Assembly (NCBI GenBank): GCA_000722615.1
Contig: JOKI01000017.1
Span: forward strand, 1 to 64,000
DNA length: 64,000 bases
Reading direction: 5' to 3'
Source: Pseudorhizobium pelagicum
GTDB lineage: Bacteria > Pseudomonadota > Alphaproteobacteria > Rhizobiales > Rhizobiaceae
This document shows positions 1-8,282 of the stretch, in pieces; position 1 is the first letter of the stretch, and every line of letters starts with the position of its first letter. The position numbers and the translations under genes were made by a program. Under the pieces are notes generated by a model. That model was not told the DNA's origin, did not search any database, and saw only the letters and a list, made by a program, of their open reading frames with translations.

Positions 1-155
1 ATCGCCGCCAGCCGCCTAAAATGCCTTGCGCTATCGGTACAAGATCACCCGGGAGTTTCACCCGAGTCCTTGTGATGGAGGGTCTATAGCGGCCAAATTG
101 CTGCGGCGCAACGTCGCGATGGTCAGCGGGTGTCGAAGCGGCTCCGGCGGACGCG

Positions 156-182
156 GAAACGGCGGCACGAGGCCGCCGTTTC
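156..182 (-). terminator. hairpin downstream of aspS
   Basis: A perfect 11-bp inverted repeat (GAAACGGCGGC with its complement, 5-nt loop) lies just past the aspS stop codon. It has no clear U tract beyond the last stem bases, so it is a weak intrinsic terminator or a 3'-end stabilising hairpin. Nothing gene-like was seen between base 1 and the hairpin. Confidence 0.5.
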
Positions 183-204
183 GATAACACTACTGAAACG
201 AGGA

Positions 205-1995
205 TCAGTCCTTCTTCGGGGTCGGCACGACGCGCAGCGCCAGTTCGCGCAGCTGCTGCGGCGAGGCCGGTGCCGGCGCGTTCATCAGGAGATCCTGGGC
301 CTGCTGGTTCATCGGGAACAGCGTGATCTCGCGCAGGTTCTTGGCGCCCGTCAGAAGCATGACGACACGGTCGACACCGGCGGCCATGCCGCCATGCGGC
401 GGCGCACCGTACTGGAAGGCGCGGTAGAGGCCGCCGAAGCGATCCTCCACGTCCGTCTGGCTGAGGCCCACCTTCTCGAAGGCCTTGACCATCAGTTCCG
501 GCGACTGGTTGCGGATCGAGCCCGAGGCGATCTCGAAGCCGTTGCAGACCATGTCGTACTGGAAGGCCTTGATCGTCAGCGGATCCTGGTTCTCCAGCGC
601 GTCCATGCCGCCCTGCGGCATCGAGAAGGGGTTGTGCGCGAAATCGACCTTCTTCTCGTCCTCGTTCCACTCGTAGAAGGGGAAGTCGACGATCCAGCAG
701 AGCGCGAACTGGTCCTTGTTGGAGAGGTTCAGCTCGTCGGCGGCGCGGTTGCGGGCCTCGCCTGCGAACTTGTAGAATTTCTCCGGTTCGCCGGCGACGA
801 AGAAGCAGGCGTCGCCCGCTTCCAGGCCGAGCTGGACGCGCAAGGCTTCGGTGCGCTCCTCGCCGATGTTCTTGGCGAGCGGGCCGGAACCGGCGATCTT
901 GCCGTCCTCTTCCTTCCAGAAGATGTAGCCGAGGCCCGGCTGGCCCTGGCTCTGCGCCCAGGCGTTCATGCGGTCACAGAAGGCTCTGCTGCCGCCGGTC
1001 TTGGCCGGGATCGCCCAGACCTCAACCTTCGGGTTGGAGGCGATCATGCCGGCGAAGACCTTGAAGCCGGAGCCGGCGAAATGCTCGGTGACGGCTTCCA
1101 TGACGATCGGGTTGCGCAGGTCCGGCTTGTCGGAGCCGTATTTGCGCAGCGCCTCATCGTAAGGAATGCGCGGGAACTCGCCGGTGACCGGCTTGCCCTG
1201 CGCAAACTCCTCGAAGATGCCGCGCATCACCGGTTCCATGGTGTTCCAGACGTCTTCCTGGGTGACAAAGCTCATTTCCAGGTCGAGCTGGTAGAATTCG
1301 CCCGGCAGGCGGTCGGCGCGAGGATCCTCGTCGCGGAAGCAGGGGGCGATCTGGAAGTAGCGGTCGAAGCCGGCGACCATCATCAGCTGCTTGTACTGCT
1401 GCGGCGCCTGCGGCAGGGCGAAGAACTTGCCCTCGTGGATGCGGCTCGGCACCAGGAAGTCGCGCGCGCCTTCCGGCGAGGAGGCCGTCAGGATCGGCGT
1501 CGAATATTCGGTGAAGCCGACATTGGTCATCTCGCGGCGCATGGCGGCGATGATCTGGGTGCGCTTGACGATGTTCTTGTGCAGCGTCTCGCGGCGCAGG
1601 TCGAGGAAGCGGTACTTGAGGCGGACGTCTTCCGGGTAGTCCGGCTCGCCGAAGATCGGCAGCGGCAGTTCCTTCGACGCCGACAGCACCTCAATCTCCT
1701 GGGCGTAGAGCTCGATCTCGCCGGTCGGCATGTTCTTGTTGACGGTGTCGTCGGAGCGCGCCTTGACGAGGCCGTCGATGCGGATCACCCATTCGCCGCG
1801 GACCGTCTCGGCCAGTTTGAAGGCCGGGCTGTCGGGATCGGCGACGACCTGGGTCATGCCGTAGTGGTCGCGCAGGTCGATGAAGAGGACGCCGCCATGG
1901 TCGCGGACACGGTGAACCCAGCCGGAGAGACGAACGGTGGAGCCGACATCGGACTTCCTCAGGGCGGCACAGGTGTGGCTGCGGTAACGGTGCAT
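205..1995 (-). CDS. aspS: aspartyl-tRNA synthetase, probably non-discriminating
   Basis: Class II aminoacyl-tRNA synthetase that charges tRNA-Asp with aspartate in the cytoplasm. The 596-residue length is normal for bacterial AspRS. It has an N-terminal OB-fold anticodon domain ([11 protein letters not shown], residues 25-35), class II motif 2 ([16 protein letters not shown]), the bacterial GAD insertion in the middle and motif 3 ([13 protein letters not shown]) near the C-terminus. I start at the ATG giving MHRYRSH, because the frame upstream (27 further codons) has no family similarity. His33 in RDHGG matches the residue reported for non-discriminating enzymes, where E. coli has Leu, so it may also charge tRNA-Asn. 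Upstream lies a 155-bp gap, then the tetR-like gene in the same direction. Confidence 0.97.
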   Translation of the reverse strand: MHRYRSHTCAALRKSDVGSTVRLSGWVHRVRDHGGVLFIDLRDHYGMTQVVADPDSPAFKLAETVRGEWVIRIDGLVKARSDDTVNKNMPTGEIELYAQEIEVLSASKELPLPIFGEPDYPEDVRLKYRFLDLRRETLHKNIVKRTQIIAAMRREMTNVGFTEYSTPILTASSPEGARDFLVPSRIHEGKFFALPQAPQQYKQLMMVAGFDRYFQIAPCFRDEDPRADRLPGEFYQLDLEMSFVTQEDVWNTMEPVMRGIFEEFAQGKPVTGEFPRIPYDEALRKYGSDKPDLRNPIVMEAVTEHFAGSGFKVFAGMIASNPKVEVWAIPAKTGGSRAFCDRMNAWAQSQGQPGLGYIFWKEEDGKIAGSGPLAKNIGEERTEALRVQLGLEAGDACFFVAGEPEKFYKFAGEARNRAADELNLSNKDQFALCWIVDFPFYEWNEDEKKVDFAHNPFSMPQGGMDALENQDPLTIKAFQYDMVCNGFEIASGSIRNQSPELMVKAFEKVGLSQTDVEDRFGGLYRAFQYGAPPHGGMAAGVDRVVMLLTGAKNLREITLFPMNQQAQDLLMNAPAPASPQQLRELALRVVPTPKKD

Positions 1996-2150
1996 GAAAT
2001 GTATCCTGGAATCACGTGTGCCGGCGCAACGCTGGAGGGTTCGGCCGGCAAGGGAAAATCGGGCGGAAAAGCGCATGGCGCACCGGATTTGTCAAGGCGC
2101 CTATCCGGTCCGCCCGCGAATGCCGCATGGCGATGCGTGGCACAGACGGC

Positions 2151-2753
2151 TCAGTCAGGCAAGAGGATTGCGGCCAGATCGAGCGTTGCGGCCAGCGACG
2201 GGCAGGCCGGCGCGCCGATCAGCGGAAGCTTGTGGTCGATGGAAAGATGCGCATGGCCGTGGACCTGCGACCAGACGAGCTGTTCGATGGAGGCGCGGCC
2301 CTCCGGCGTATCGAGACCGCGCCTGACCGCCACCGGGCGGCAGATTTCCTGCAGGACAGCAAATCCGAGATCTCCCGCCTCCCCCAGCGCCGCATCCGAC
2401 CAATCGAGCAGGTTGGCATTGAACATCAGCCGGAACAGGTGCGGGTTCGCCGTCGCGAAGGCAAGATAGCCGTTGAAGGCCGCGCGCATCTGCGCCGCTG
2501 CGGAGGGGGCCGCCGCAGCCATTTCCCTGCGCATGGCGCCCTCGAACAGACGGAATCCCTGGCAGGCCATGGCATTCAGCAGGTGCTTCAGCGTCGGAAA
2601 ATGATGCTCGGGCGCGGCATGGGAGACGCCGACTCGCGCGGCGATCTTGCGCAGCGAGAGGCCCTCGAGGCCCACCTCTTCCAGCATGGTCAGGCCCGCC
2701 TGCAAGAGGGCCTGTCTCAGGTCGCCGTGATGATAGTTCTTCTGCCGGGCCAT
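2151..2753 (-). CDS. TetR family transcriptional regulator with WHG-type C-terminal domain
   Basis: A 200-residue TetR-type repressor. The N-terminal helix-turn-helix is at about residues 28-52 (LSLRKIAARVGVSHAAPEHH), and the C-terminal ligand domain carries the VWSQVHGHAHL stretch typical of the WHG family (TetR_C_33). It is divergent from the DUF4281 gene with 105 bp between the two starts. Two matching partial palindromes lie in that gap, so I infer that it represses the neighbouring membrane operon and probably itself. The inducer is unknown. WHG regulators often control small-molecule or lipid-modifying enzymes, but nothing here identifies the ligand. The start gives MARQKNYHHGDLRQAL, the usual TetR N-terminus. 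Confidence 0.93.
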   Translation of the reverse strand: MARQKNYHHGDLRQALLQAGLTMLEEVGLEGLSLRKIAARVGVSHAAPEHHFPTLKHLLNAMACQGFRLFEGAMRREMAAAAPSAAAQMRAAFNGYLAFATANPHLFRLMFNANLLDWSDAALGEAGDLGFAVLQEICRPVAVRRGLDTPEGRASIEQLVWSQVHGHAHLSIDHKLPLIGAPACPSLAATLDLAAILLPD

Positions 2754-2794
2754 ATCCTACCTTACGCGCAGCATGACGTGCTGTCAAAACCAAT

Positions 2795-2842
2795 CTTGAC
2801 AGTGACAACATAAGCTGCGAGACCTATCTTGGCAGTGTCAAG
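2795..2842. promoter_or_regulatory. twin TetR-type operators overlapping a predicted promoter
   Basis: Two related partial palindromes, CTTGACAGTGACAAC (2795-2809) and CTTGGCAGTGTCAAG (2828-2842), have centres 33 bp apart, about three helical turns. A plus-strand promoter GTGACA (2802-2807), 17-bp spacer, TATCTT (2825-2830) would have one operator on its -35 and the other on its -10. Binding by the adjacent TetR protein is inferred from position and symmetry. Confidence 0.6.
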
Positions 2843-2858
2843 TTGAGGCGTCGGTGAC

Positions 2859-3284
2859 ATGGAAACTCTCTTCTCCCTCGCAAGCACCGCTGCCCTCGGC
2901 GGCTGGCTCCTGCTGATCGTTCTCCCCCGGTGGCAGCTCTTGATCGCCTCACTGCGCTACGGCCTGATCGGCTGGCTCGCACTCGCCTACTCCGTCCTGA
3001 TCTTCGTCTTTTTCTTCCGCATCGACGGGGCGGGCTTCGGTTCGATCGGCGCAGTGCGGGCGATCTTCTCGAGCGATGCGGGGCTCGTTGCCGGGTGGAT
3101 CCATTATCTGGCCTTCGATCTCTTCGTCGGCATCTGGATCGCCCAGGAAGCGGATCAGCGCGGCTACAACCGCCTGCTGCAGGCGCCCATCCTCGTCGCC
3201 ACCTTCCTGTTCGGGCCCTTCGGCCTTCTCCTCTTCCATCTCACCCGCGCCACCGAGACAGCGCTGTCCTTCAGAAAGGCCTGA
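2859..3284 (+). CDS. ABA4-like family membrane protein (DUF4281)
   Basis: A 141-residue protein with four predicted membrane segments (about residues 5-22, 35-55, 78-97 and 103-128). The stretch with IHYLAFDLFVGIWI and then FGPFGLLLFHLTR is characteristic of DUF4281, the family of plant ABA4, which is needed for neoxanthin formation. The bacterial role is not established, and no carotenoid genes are visible here. It is the first gene of a two-gene unit, divergent from a TetR gene and preceded by the twin operators. The next gene starts 3 bp after its stop codon, so the pair is probably translationally coupled. Confidence 0.85.
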   Translation: METLFSLASTAALGGWLLLIVLPRWQLLIASLRYGLIGWLALAYSVLIFVFFFRIDGAGFGSIGAVRAIFSSDAGLVAGWIHYLAFDLFVGIWIAQEADQRGYNRLLQAPILVATFLFGPFGLLLFHLTRATETALSFRKA

Positions 3285-3287
3285 GCC

Positions 3288-4139
3288 ATGAACCTCCTGT
3301 TCGATGGATCGACGACCCTCATGCCTGGCCCTGCATTGACCGGGCAGATGACCTTTACCAGCGCCCAGCGCCTACTCGTCGTGGCGATCGGCCTGCAGGT
3401 GGCGCTCGCCTTGCCGAGCGTGGTTGCGCTGGTGCTGGACGACCGGCTGCTCAACGGCATCAGCGTCTGGAGCAAGCCCCTGAAGTTCCAGGCGTCGCTG
3501 ATCGTGATGCTGGGAACGGTCCTGCTGCTGCTGCCGCTCATCGAAACCACGGCGCGGGAGGGTCGGGGCGTCTGGCTGGCCTGTCTCGTCGCCTGCATCA
3601 CCGCAAGTGGCGAAATTCTCTACATCACGCTGCAGGCGGCGCGCGGACGGGCGTCGCATTTCAACGCCGAGACGCCGATCGAGGCGCTGGCCTACGGGCT
3701 GATGGGCTTGGGCGCAGTTCTGCTCGTCCTCTCGAGCCTGGTCATCGGTCTCTACATCCTGCTGAGACCCGCCCCTGATGCGCTGCCCGGGCTGCAACTG
3801 GGCGGCGCCTGGGGCCTCATTCTCGGGAGCCTGCTGACGCTCGTCACCGCCCTGGCACTCGGCAGCGGCCAGATTGCCGGTCCCGGACACTGGGTCGGGG
3901 GCGTCAGGACCGATGTCGGCGGCCTGTTCCTGCTCGGATGGTCGCGCAGCGGCGGCGACCTGCGGGTGCCGCATTTCTTCGCCACCCACATCATGCAGGC
4001 TCTGCCGATTGCCGGGCTTGCCCTCGACCTGCTGGCGCCGCGTCTCGTGGTCACCGGGCTGCTCGCCGCAAGCGCGCTTTGCGTGGCGGTGGTTGCCGGC
4101 ACGTTCACTCAGGCGGCAGCAGGACGGCCGTTCTTCTAG
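3288..4139 (+). CDS. polytopic membrane protein of unknown function
   Basis: A 283-residue protein with about seven hydrophobic segments and no recognised family name. Notable conserved-looking motifs are ISVWSKPLKFQASL after the first membrane segment, ITLQAARGRASHFN in the middle, and LRVPHFFATHIMQALP before the last pair of helices. The two histidines in HFFATH could bind a metal, heme or quinone, but this is speculation. It begins 3 bp after the DUF4281 stop and probably works with that protein under TetR control. The final helices end at RPFF, which looks like a natural C-terminus. Confidence 0.8.
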   Translation: MNLLFDGSTTLMPGPALTGQMTFTSAQRLLVVAIGLQVALALPSVVALVLDDRLLNGISVWSKPLKFQASLIVMLGTVLLLLPLIETTAREGRGVWLACLVACITASGEILYITLQAARGRASHFNAETPIEALAYGLMGLGAVLLVLSSLVIGLYILLRPAPDALPGLQLGGAWGLILGSLLTLVTALALGSGQIAGPGHWVGGVRTDVGGLFLLGWSRSGGDLRVPHFFATHIMQALPIAGLALDLLAPRLVVTGLLAASALCVAVVAGTFTQAAAGRPFF

Positions 4140-4269
4140 AGACGGGCCCGGTCGCCGGCGAGGTCGAATTCCTCAGAGCCCGGATGATAATGCAGCAAGA
4201 CAAGCTGCCGTGAATCTGTCTTTGTGGAGACCATGCCTTCTGGTCTGGCAATCCTTTGCAAAGCATCTC

Positions 4270-5520
4270 ATGTCCGCGATCCGTCCACTCATTCCCCTGC
4301 TCATTACGGCCGGCATCCTGATCGGCGGCAATGGGTTGCAGGGCACCTTCATTGCGCTGCGCGGCTCCTACGAGGGCTTTTCGCCGTCGATCATCGGGGT
4401 GATCGGCGCGGGCTACAGCATCGGCTTTGCGATCGGCTGCATCTATGTGACGCGGCTCCTGCGGCAGATCGGCCATATCCGCACCTTCGCCGCGATGGCC
4501 GCCATCGGCGCCTCCTGTTCGCTCGCCATGTCGCTCGTCATCGATCCGACCGCCTGGCTCTTGATGCGCTTCATCGTCGGCATTGCGGTGGCGAGCCTCT
4601 TTGCGACCGTGGAGAGCTGGATCAACGCCAAGGTTACGAATGCCAACCGGGCCCGGACGCTGTCGATCTACCGGCTCGTCGACCTTGGGTCGGTGACGGC
4701 GGCGCAATACGTGATCCCGGCGGCGGGGATCGAAGGGACCGTCATCTTCAGCATCGTGGCGATCGCCATGACGCTGTCGCTGGTGCCGATCTCGCTGGCC
4801 GACCGCTCGAGCCCCCTGCCCCCGGAAGCAATCCGCTTCGATCCGGTGGCGGTGTGGCGGATCTCGCCGCTGGCGGTGGTCGGCGTCACCTGCGTCGGCC
4901 TGGCCATGGCCGCCTTCCGCAACATCGGACCGATCTACGGCGAGGCGATCGGCATGAGCATCACCTCGATCGCCACCTTCATGAGCGCCGGCATCATCGG
5001 CGGCGTGGTGCTGCAGTATCCGCTCGGCGTCTATTCCGACAGGCTCGACCGGCGCAAGGTGATCCTCTGGACGACGATCGGCTCGATCCTGACCGGCGGC
5101 TATCTCTCGCTCGGGGCCGGGTCGAGCGAGACCGCCAACATCATCGGCGTCTTCCTGTTCGGCGCCTTCTCCATGCCGCTCTATTCGCTGTGCTCGGCGC
5201 ATGGCAACGACCATGCCCGGGAGGGCCAGCATGCGCTCGTTTCGGCCGGGCTGCTGTTCTACTGGTCGATCGGAGCGACCATCGGCCCGCTGCTCGCGGC
5301 GCTGCTGCTGGAATACCACGGGCCGGACGTCTTCTTCATCTACACCTCGGTGATCTTCGCGGGCTTTGCCGTGTTCACGGTGCGGCGCATGGGGGCCCGG
5401 CCGCCGGTTCCGCCGGAGGAGCGGCCGGGGCGGTTCCGGGCGCTTTTGCGCACCTCAGCGTATTTCAACAAGTTGGCGGCACCTCCGGACAAGGAAGACC
5501 ACCGCGAAGACCACCGCTGA
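4270..5520 (+). CDS. MFS transporter, YcaD-like
   Basis: A 416-residue major facilitator with about 12 membrane segments, starting MSAIRPLIPLL. Between helices 2 and 3 is VTRLLRQIGHIRTF, a version of the MFS A motif; the second half repeats it as GVYSDRLDRRKVI. The region FMRFIVGIAVASLFATVESW resembles the YcaD/YfcJ branch, whose substrates are mostly unknown. I chose the ATG at 4270 because upstream codons are not hydrophobic and resemble nothing, although no strong ribosome site precedes it. It lies 130 bp after the membrane operon and 67 bp before rnd, so operon membership is unclear. The hydrophilic C-terminal tail ends in a lysine, histidine and aspartate-rich stretch. Confidence 0.9.
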   Translation: MSAIRPLIPLLITAGILIGGNGLQGTFIALRGSYEGFSPSIIGVIGAGYSIGFAIGCIYVTRLLRQIGHIRTFAAMAAIGASCSLAMSLVIDPTAWLLMRFIVGIAVASLFATVESWINAKVTNANRARTLSIYRLVDLGSVTAAQYVIPAAGIEGTVIFSIVAIAMTLSLVPISLADRSSPLPPEAIRFDPVAVWRISPLAVVGVTCVGLAMAAFRNIGPIYGEAIGMSITSIATFMSAGIIGGVVLQYPLGVYSDRLDRRKVILWTTIGSILTGGYLSLGAGSSETANIIGVFLFGAFSMPLYSLCSAHGNDHAREGQHALVSAGLLFYWSIGATIGPLLAALLLEYHGPDVFFIYTSVIFAGFAVFTVRRMGARPPVPPEERPGRFRALLRTSAYFNKLAAPPDKEDHREDHR

Positions 5521-5587
5521 TTTCGGCGCCAATATTGACATATGCGACCGGAAGGGAAAGGAAGACTGATCTTTTGACCCCTTAGCT

Positions 5588-6760
5588 GTGACCGGACTGA
5601 TGATCGAAACGACTGCCGCCCTCGAGGACGCCTGCCGGGCGCTTGCCCAATCGGACTTCATCACCATCGATACGGAGTTCCTGCGGGAGACGACCTTCTG
5701 GCCGCAGCTCTGCCTGATCCAGATGGCGAGCCCCACCGTCGAGGTGCTGGTCGACCCGCTGGCCAAGGGTCTGGACCTTTCGCCCTTCTTCGCGCTGATG
5801 GCCGACCCGAAGGTGATCAAGGTCTTCCACGCGGCGCGCCAGGACATCGAGATCATCCATCATCTGGGCGGGCTCGTGCCGCATCCGATCTTCGATACGC
5901 AGGTGGCTGCCATGGTCTGCGGCTTCGGCGACAGCGTCTCCTACGACCAGCTCGTGCAGCGCATCAGCGGCGCGCAGATCGACAAATCCTCGCGCTTCAC
6001 CGACTGGAGCCGGCGACCGCTGTCCGACAAGCAGCTCGAATATGCGATGGCCGACGTGACGCATCTGCGCGACGTCTATCTGTCGCTGAAGGAGCAGCTC
6101 GAACGTGAGGGCCGCGCCTCGTGGCTCACGGAAGAGATGGCGATCCTTGAATCGCCCGGCACCTACGATATCCATCCGGATGACGCCTGGCTGCGGCTGA
6201 AATCGCGCCTGCGCAAGCCGCAGGAACTGGCGATCCTGAAGTTCGTCGCCGCTTGGCGCGAGCGCGAGGCGCGCAGCCGCAACGTGCCGCGGTCGCGGGT
6301 GCTGAAGGACGACGCGATCTACGAGATCGCCCAGCAACAACCGAAGGACACCGAGGCGCTGTCGCGGCTGCGGACCGTGCCGAAGGGCTGGGAGCGCTCC
6401 TCTTCCGGCACCGGCGTCATCGAGGCGGTGAATGCGGCGCTGGCGCTTCCGAAGGCGGAGATGCCGCATGCGCCGAAATCCTCCCGTTCGCCGGAAGGCA
6501 CGGGTGCGGCCGTCGAACTCCTCAAGGTGCTGCTGAAGCTGATCTCCGACCGCGAGGGCGTCGCCGCCAAGGTGATCGCCAATACCGACGATCTGGAAAA
6601 GATCGCCGCCGAGGGCGAGATGGCCGAGGTTGCCGCCCTCCACGGCTGGCGCCGCGAGCTGTTCGGCGACACGGCGCTGCAGCTGATCTCCGGCGGGGTG
6701 GCACTGCGCTTCGTCGACCGCAAGGTGGAAGCCGTGACGCTGACCGGCGACGCCGACTGA
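5588..6760 (+). CDS. rnd: ribonuclease D
   Basis: A 390-residue 3'-5' exoribonuclease of the DEDDy type that trims tRNA and other small-RNA 3' ends. The exonuclease motifs are visible in order: ExoI IDTEFLRE (about residues 26-33), ExoII FHAARQDIEII (about 80) and ExoIII YAMADVTHLRDVY (about 152-164). An HRDC domain follows (LKSRLRKPQELAIL onward, about 205-280), then a second, poorly conserved HRDC-like region. The start is a GTG at 5588; an in-frame ATG at 5600 would remove four residues and is the alternative. The gene stands alone on the plus strand, downstream of the MFS gene. Confidence 0.95.
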   Translation: MTGLMIETTAALEDACRALAQSDFITIDTEFLRETTFWPQLCLIQMASPTVEVLVDPLAKGLDLSPFFALMADPKVIKVFHAARQDIEIIHHLGGLVPHPIFDTQVAAMVCGFGDSVSYDQLVQRISGAQIDKSSRFTDWSRRPLSDKQLEYAMADVTHLRDVYLSLKEQLEREGRASWLTEEMAILESPGTYDIHPDDAWLRLKSRLRKPQELAILKFVAAWREREARSRNVPRSRVLKDDAIYEIAQQQPKDTEALSRLRTVPKGWERSSSGTGVIEAVNAALALPKAEMPHAPKSSRSPEGTGAAVELLKVLLKLISDREGVAAKVIANTDDLEKIAAEGEMAEVAALHGWRRELFGDTALQLISGGVALRFVDRKVEAVTLTGDAD

Positions 6761-6773
6761 CGAAGCGAGAATA

Positions 6774-6817
6774 GGCGTCACGGAAGCTTCGCGGAGCCGT
6801 CAATCCGGCGTCACGGA
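6774..6817. repeat. 11-bp direct repeat upstream of the phytase-like gene
   Basis: GGCGTCACGGA occurs at 6774-6784 and again exactly at 6807-6817, a 33-bp period (about three helical turns), in the 102-bp gap before the phytase-like gene. Tandem spacing on one DNA face suggests a regulator site. It does not match the Pho box consensus I know. Confidence 0.45.
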
Positions 6818-6820
6818 TGA

Positions 6821-6857
6821 CCCCTAGTGAGAGAGAGTTTCAACCTCTTACTGGGGG
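6821..6857 (+). promoter_or_regulatory. 5' leader hairpin covering the ribosome-binding site
   Basis: Bases 6821-6833 can pair with 6845-6857 over 13 bp (two G-U pairs) around an 11-nt loop. The 3' strand contains the run of five G (6853-6857), which is the best ribosome site for the ATG at 6863, so the fold would hide it. This suggests translational control, but a DNA operator palindrome is also possible. Confidence 0.5.
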
Positions 6858-6862
6858 CTCCC

Positions 6863-8224
6863 ATGATGAGACCATTGCTCGCGTCCGCTGCCATCGCCGC
6901 GCTTCTGGCCGGCCAGGCCCTTGCCCAAGAAAAGACTTTTCCCGCCACGCTGGTGTCGCATGCGATCCTGCCGGCAAACACCATCATTCCCGCTCCGGAA
7001 GATGCACCGGCGCATCTGAAGACCTCCGGCAAGTTCTCCACCGCCGACCGCAAGCGTGCGGATGGCCTCGGGACAGTGCCGGGCAAGGACGGCGTGCGCC
7101 CCACCGGTCTGTCGCTGCCCTTCGACGGCCAGCCGCTGCAGGGTTTTTCCGGCATCAAGACGATGCCGGACGGCAGCTTCTGGAGCCTTTCCGACAACGG
7201 CTTCGGCTCGAAGATCAACTCCAGCGACGCGGCGCTGATGCTGCACAACATCCGCTTTGACTGGGATGCCGGCACCGTCGAGCGGCTGAACACCGTGTTT
7301 CTCTCGGATCCGGACAAGAAGGCGCCCTTCCCGATCGTGCTCGAAGGCAGCGACAACCGCTACCTTACCGGCGCCGACTTCGACGTGGAATCCATCCAGC
7401 CGGTCGATGACGGCTTCTGGGTCGGTGAAGAGTTCGGCCCCTATCTCCTGAAGTTCACCACCGACGGCAAGCTCACCGACGTGATCGCCACCAAGGCCGG
7501 CGAGACCGAGGTGAAGTCGCCGGACAATGCGACGCTCGTCGTGCCGGCCAACCCGACGGCCAAGATGCCGAGCTTCAACCTGAAGCGCTCGGGCGGCTAC
7601 GAAGGCCTTGCGATGTCGAAGGACGGCACCAAGCTCTACGGCCTGCTCGAAGGCCCGCTCTACAAGGAAGACGGCACCGTGGAGAAGACGGCCGACGGCA
7701 TGACGGCGCTGCGCATCGTCGAGTTCGATACGGCCGGCAAGGCCTGGACCGGCCGTTCCTGGCTCTACCCGCTGTCGGAAGGCGGCGAGGCGATCGGCGA
7801 CTTCAACATGGTCGACGAGACGACGGCACTGGTGATCGAGCGCGACAATGGCGCCGGCAATGCCGACCGGGCCTGCGCCGATCCGAAGAAGCCGGAACCG
7901 ACCTGCTTTGCGACGCCAGCCAAGCACAAGCGGATCTACAAGATCGAGATGACCGACGAAAACGTTGATCAGGCCGTGCGCAAGATCGGGTACATCGACC
8001 TGATGGCGATCAAGGACCCGCAGGGTATTGCCCGCCAGGGCGGCAGCGAAGGCGGCTATACGATGCCGTTCGTGACGATTGAGAACGTCGATGTCGTCGA
8101 TCCGACGCATATCGTCGTCGGCAACGACAACAACCTGCCGTTCTCGGCCGGTCGCGCGCTCGACAAGGCGGACGACAATGAATTCGTGCTGCTGGAAGTG
8201 GGCGAGTTCCTGGCTGCGAAGTAA
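6863..8224 (+). CDS. secreted phytase-like esterase family protein (PF13449 type)
   Basis: A 453-residue exported protein. The first 21 residues form a signal peptide (MMRPLL..., hydrophobic core, cleavage after GQALA). The mature part has the beta-propeller-like pattern of the esterase-like activity of phytase family: FSGIKTMPDGSFWSLSDNGFG, VDDGFWVGEEFGPYL, GGYEGLAMSKDGTKLYGLLE and VVGNDNNLPFSAGR. The aspartate, glutamate and asparagine-rich motifs suit calcium or phosphate-ester binding. The family is usually periplasmic and may release phosphate from organic esters, but the substrate is unproven. I prefer the ATG at 6863 to a frame start 12 codons upstream, because the signal peptide begins there. 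It converges on ppx, so a link to phosphate supply is tempting but inferred only. Confidence 0.85.
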   Translation: MMRPLLASAAIAALLAGQALAQEKTFPATLVSHAILPANTIIPAPEDAPAHLKTSGKFSTADRKRADGLGTVPGKDGVRPTGLSLPFDGQPLQGFSGIKTMPDGSFWSLSDNGFGSKINSSDAALMLHNIRFDWDAGTVERLNTVFLSDPDKKAPFPIVLEGSDNRYLTGADFDVESIQPVDDGFWVGEEFGPYLLKFTTDGKLTDVIATKAGETEVKSPDNATLVVPANPTAKMPSFNLKRSGGYEGLAMSKDGTKLYGLLEGPLYKEDGTVEKTADGMTALRIVEFDTAGKAWTGRSWLYPLSEGGEAIGDFNMVDETTALVIERDNGAGNADRACADPKKPEPTCFATPAKHKRIYKIEMTDENVDQAVRKIGYIDLMAIKDPQGIARQGGSEGGYTMPFVTIENVDVVDPTHIVVGNDNNLPFSAGRALDKADDNEFVLLEVGEFLAAK

Positions 8225-8246
8225 GACGGGGGCTGCTGCCCCTCAC

Positions 8247-8270
8247 CCTCTCCCCGCTCGCGGGGAGAGG
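8247..8270. repeat. REP-like GC-rich palindrome between convergent genes
   Basis: A perfect 11-bp stem CCTCTCCCCGC/GCGGGGAGAGG with a 2-nt loop lies between the stops of the phytase-like gene and ppx. The surrounding sequence (CCCTCACCCTCTCCCCG) resembles a short repeat I recall as widespread in Rhizobiales intergenic regions. It may act as a bidirectional terminator. Only one copy was noticed in this window. Confidence 0.55.
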
Positions 8271-8282
8271 ATATCTCCCGGT

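Noticed and set aside
130..2469. A 779-residue open frame antisense to aspS
   Set aside because: It has no recognisable domain and a composition typical of the complement of a GC-rich coding sequence; aspS on the other strand is certain.
2796..2830. TTGACA at 2796 with TATCTT at 2825 as a promoter
   Set aside because: The spacer would be 23 bp, too long; GTGACA at 2802 with a 17-bp spacer is better.
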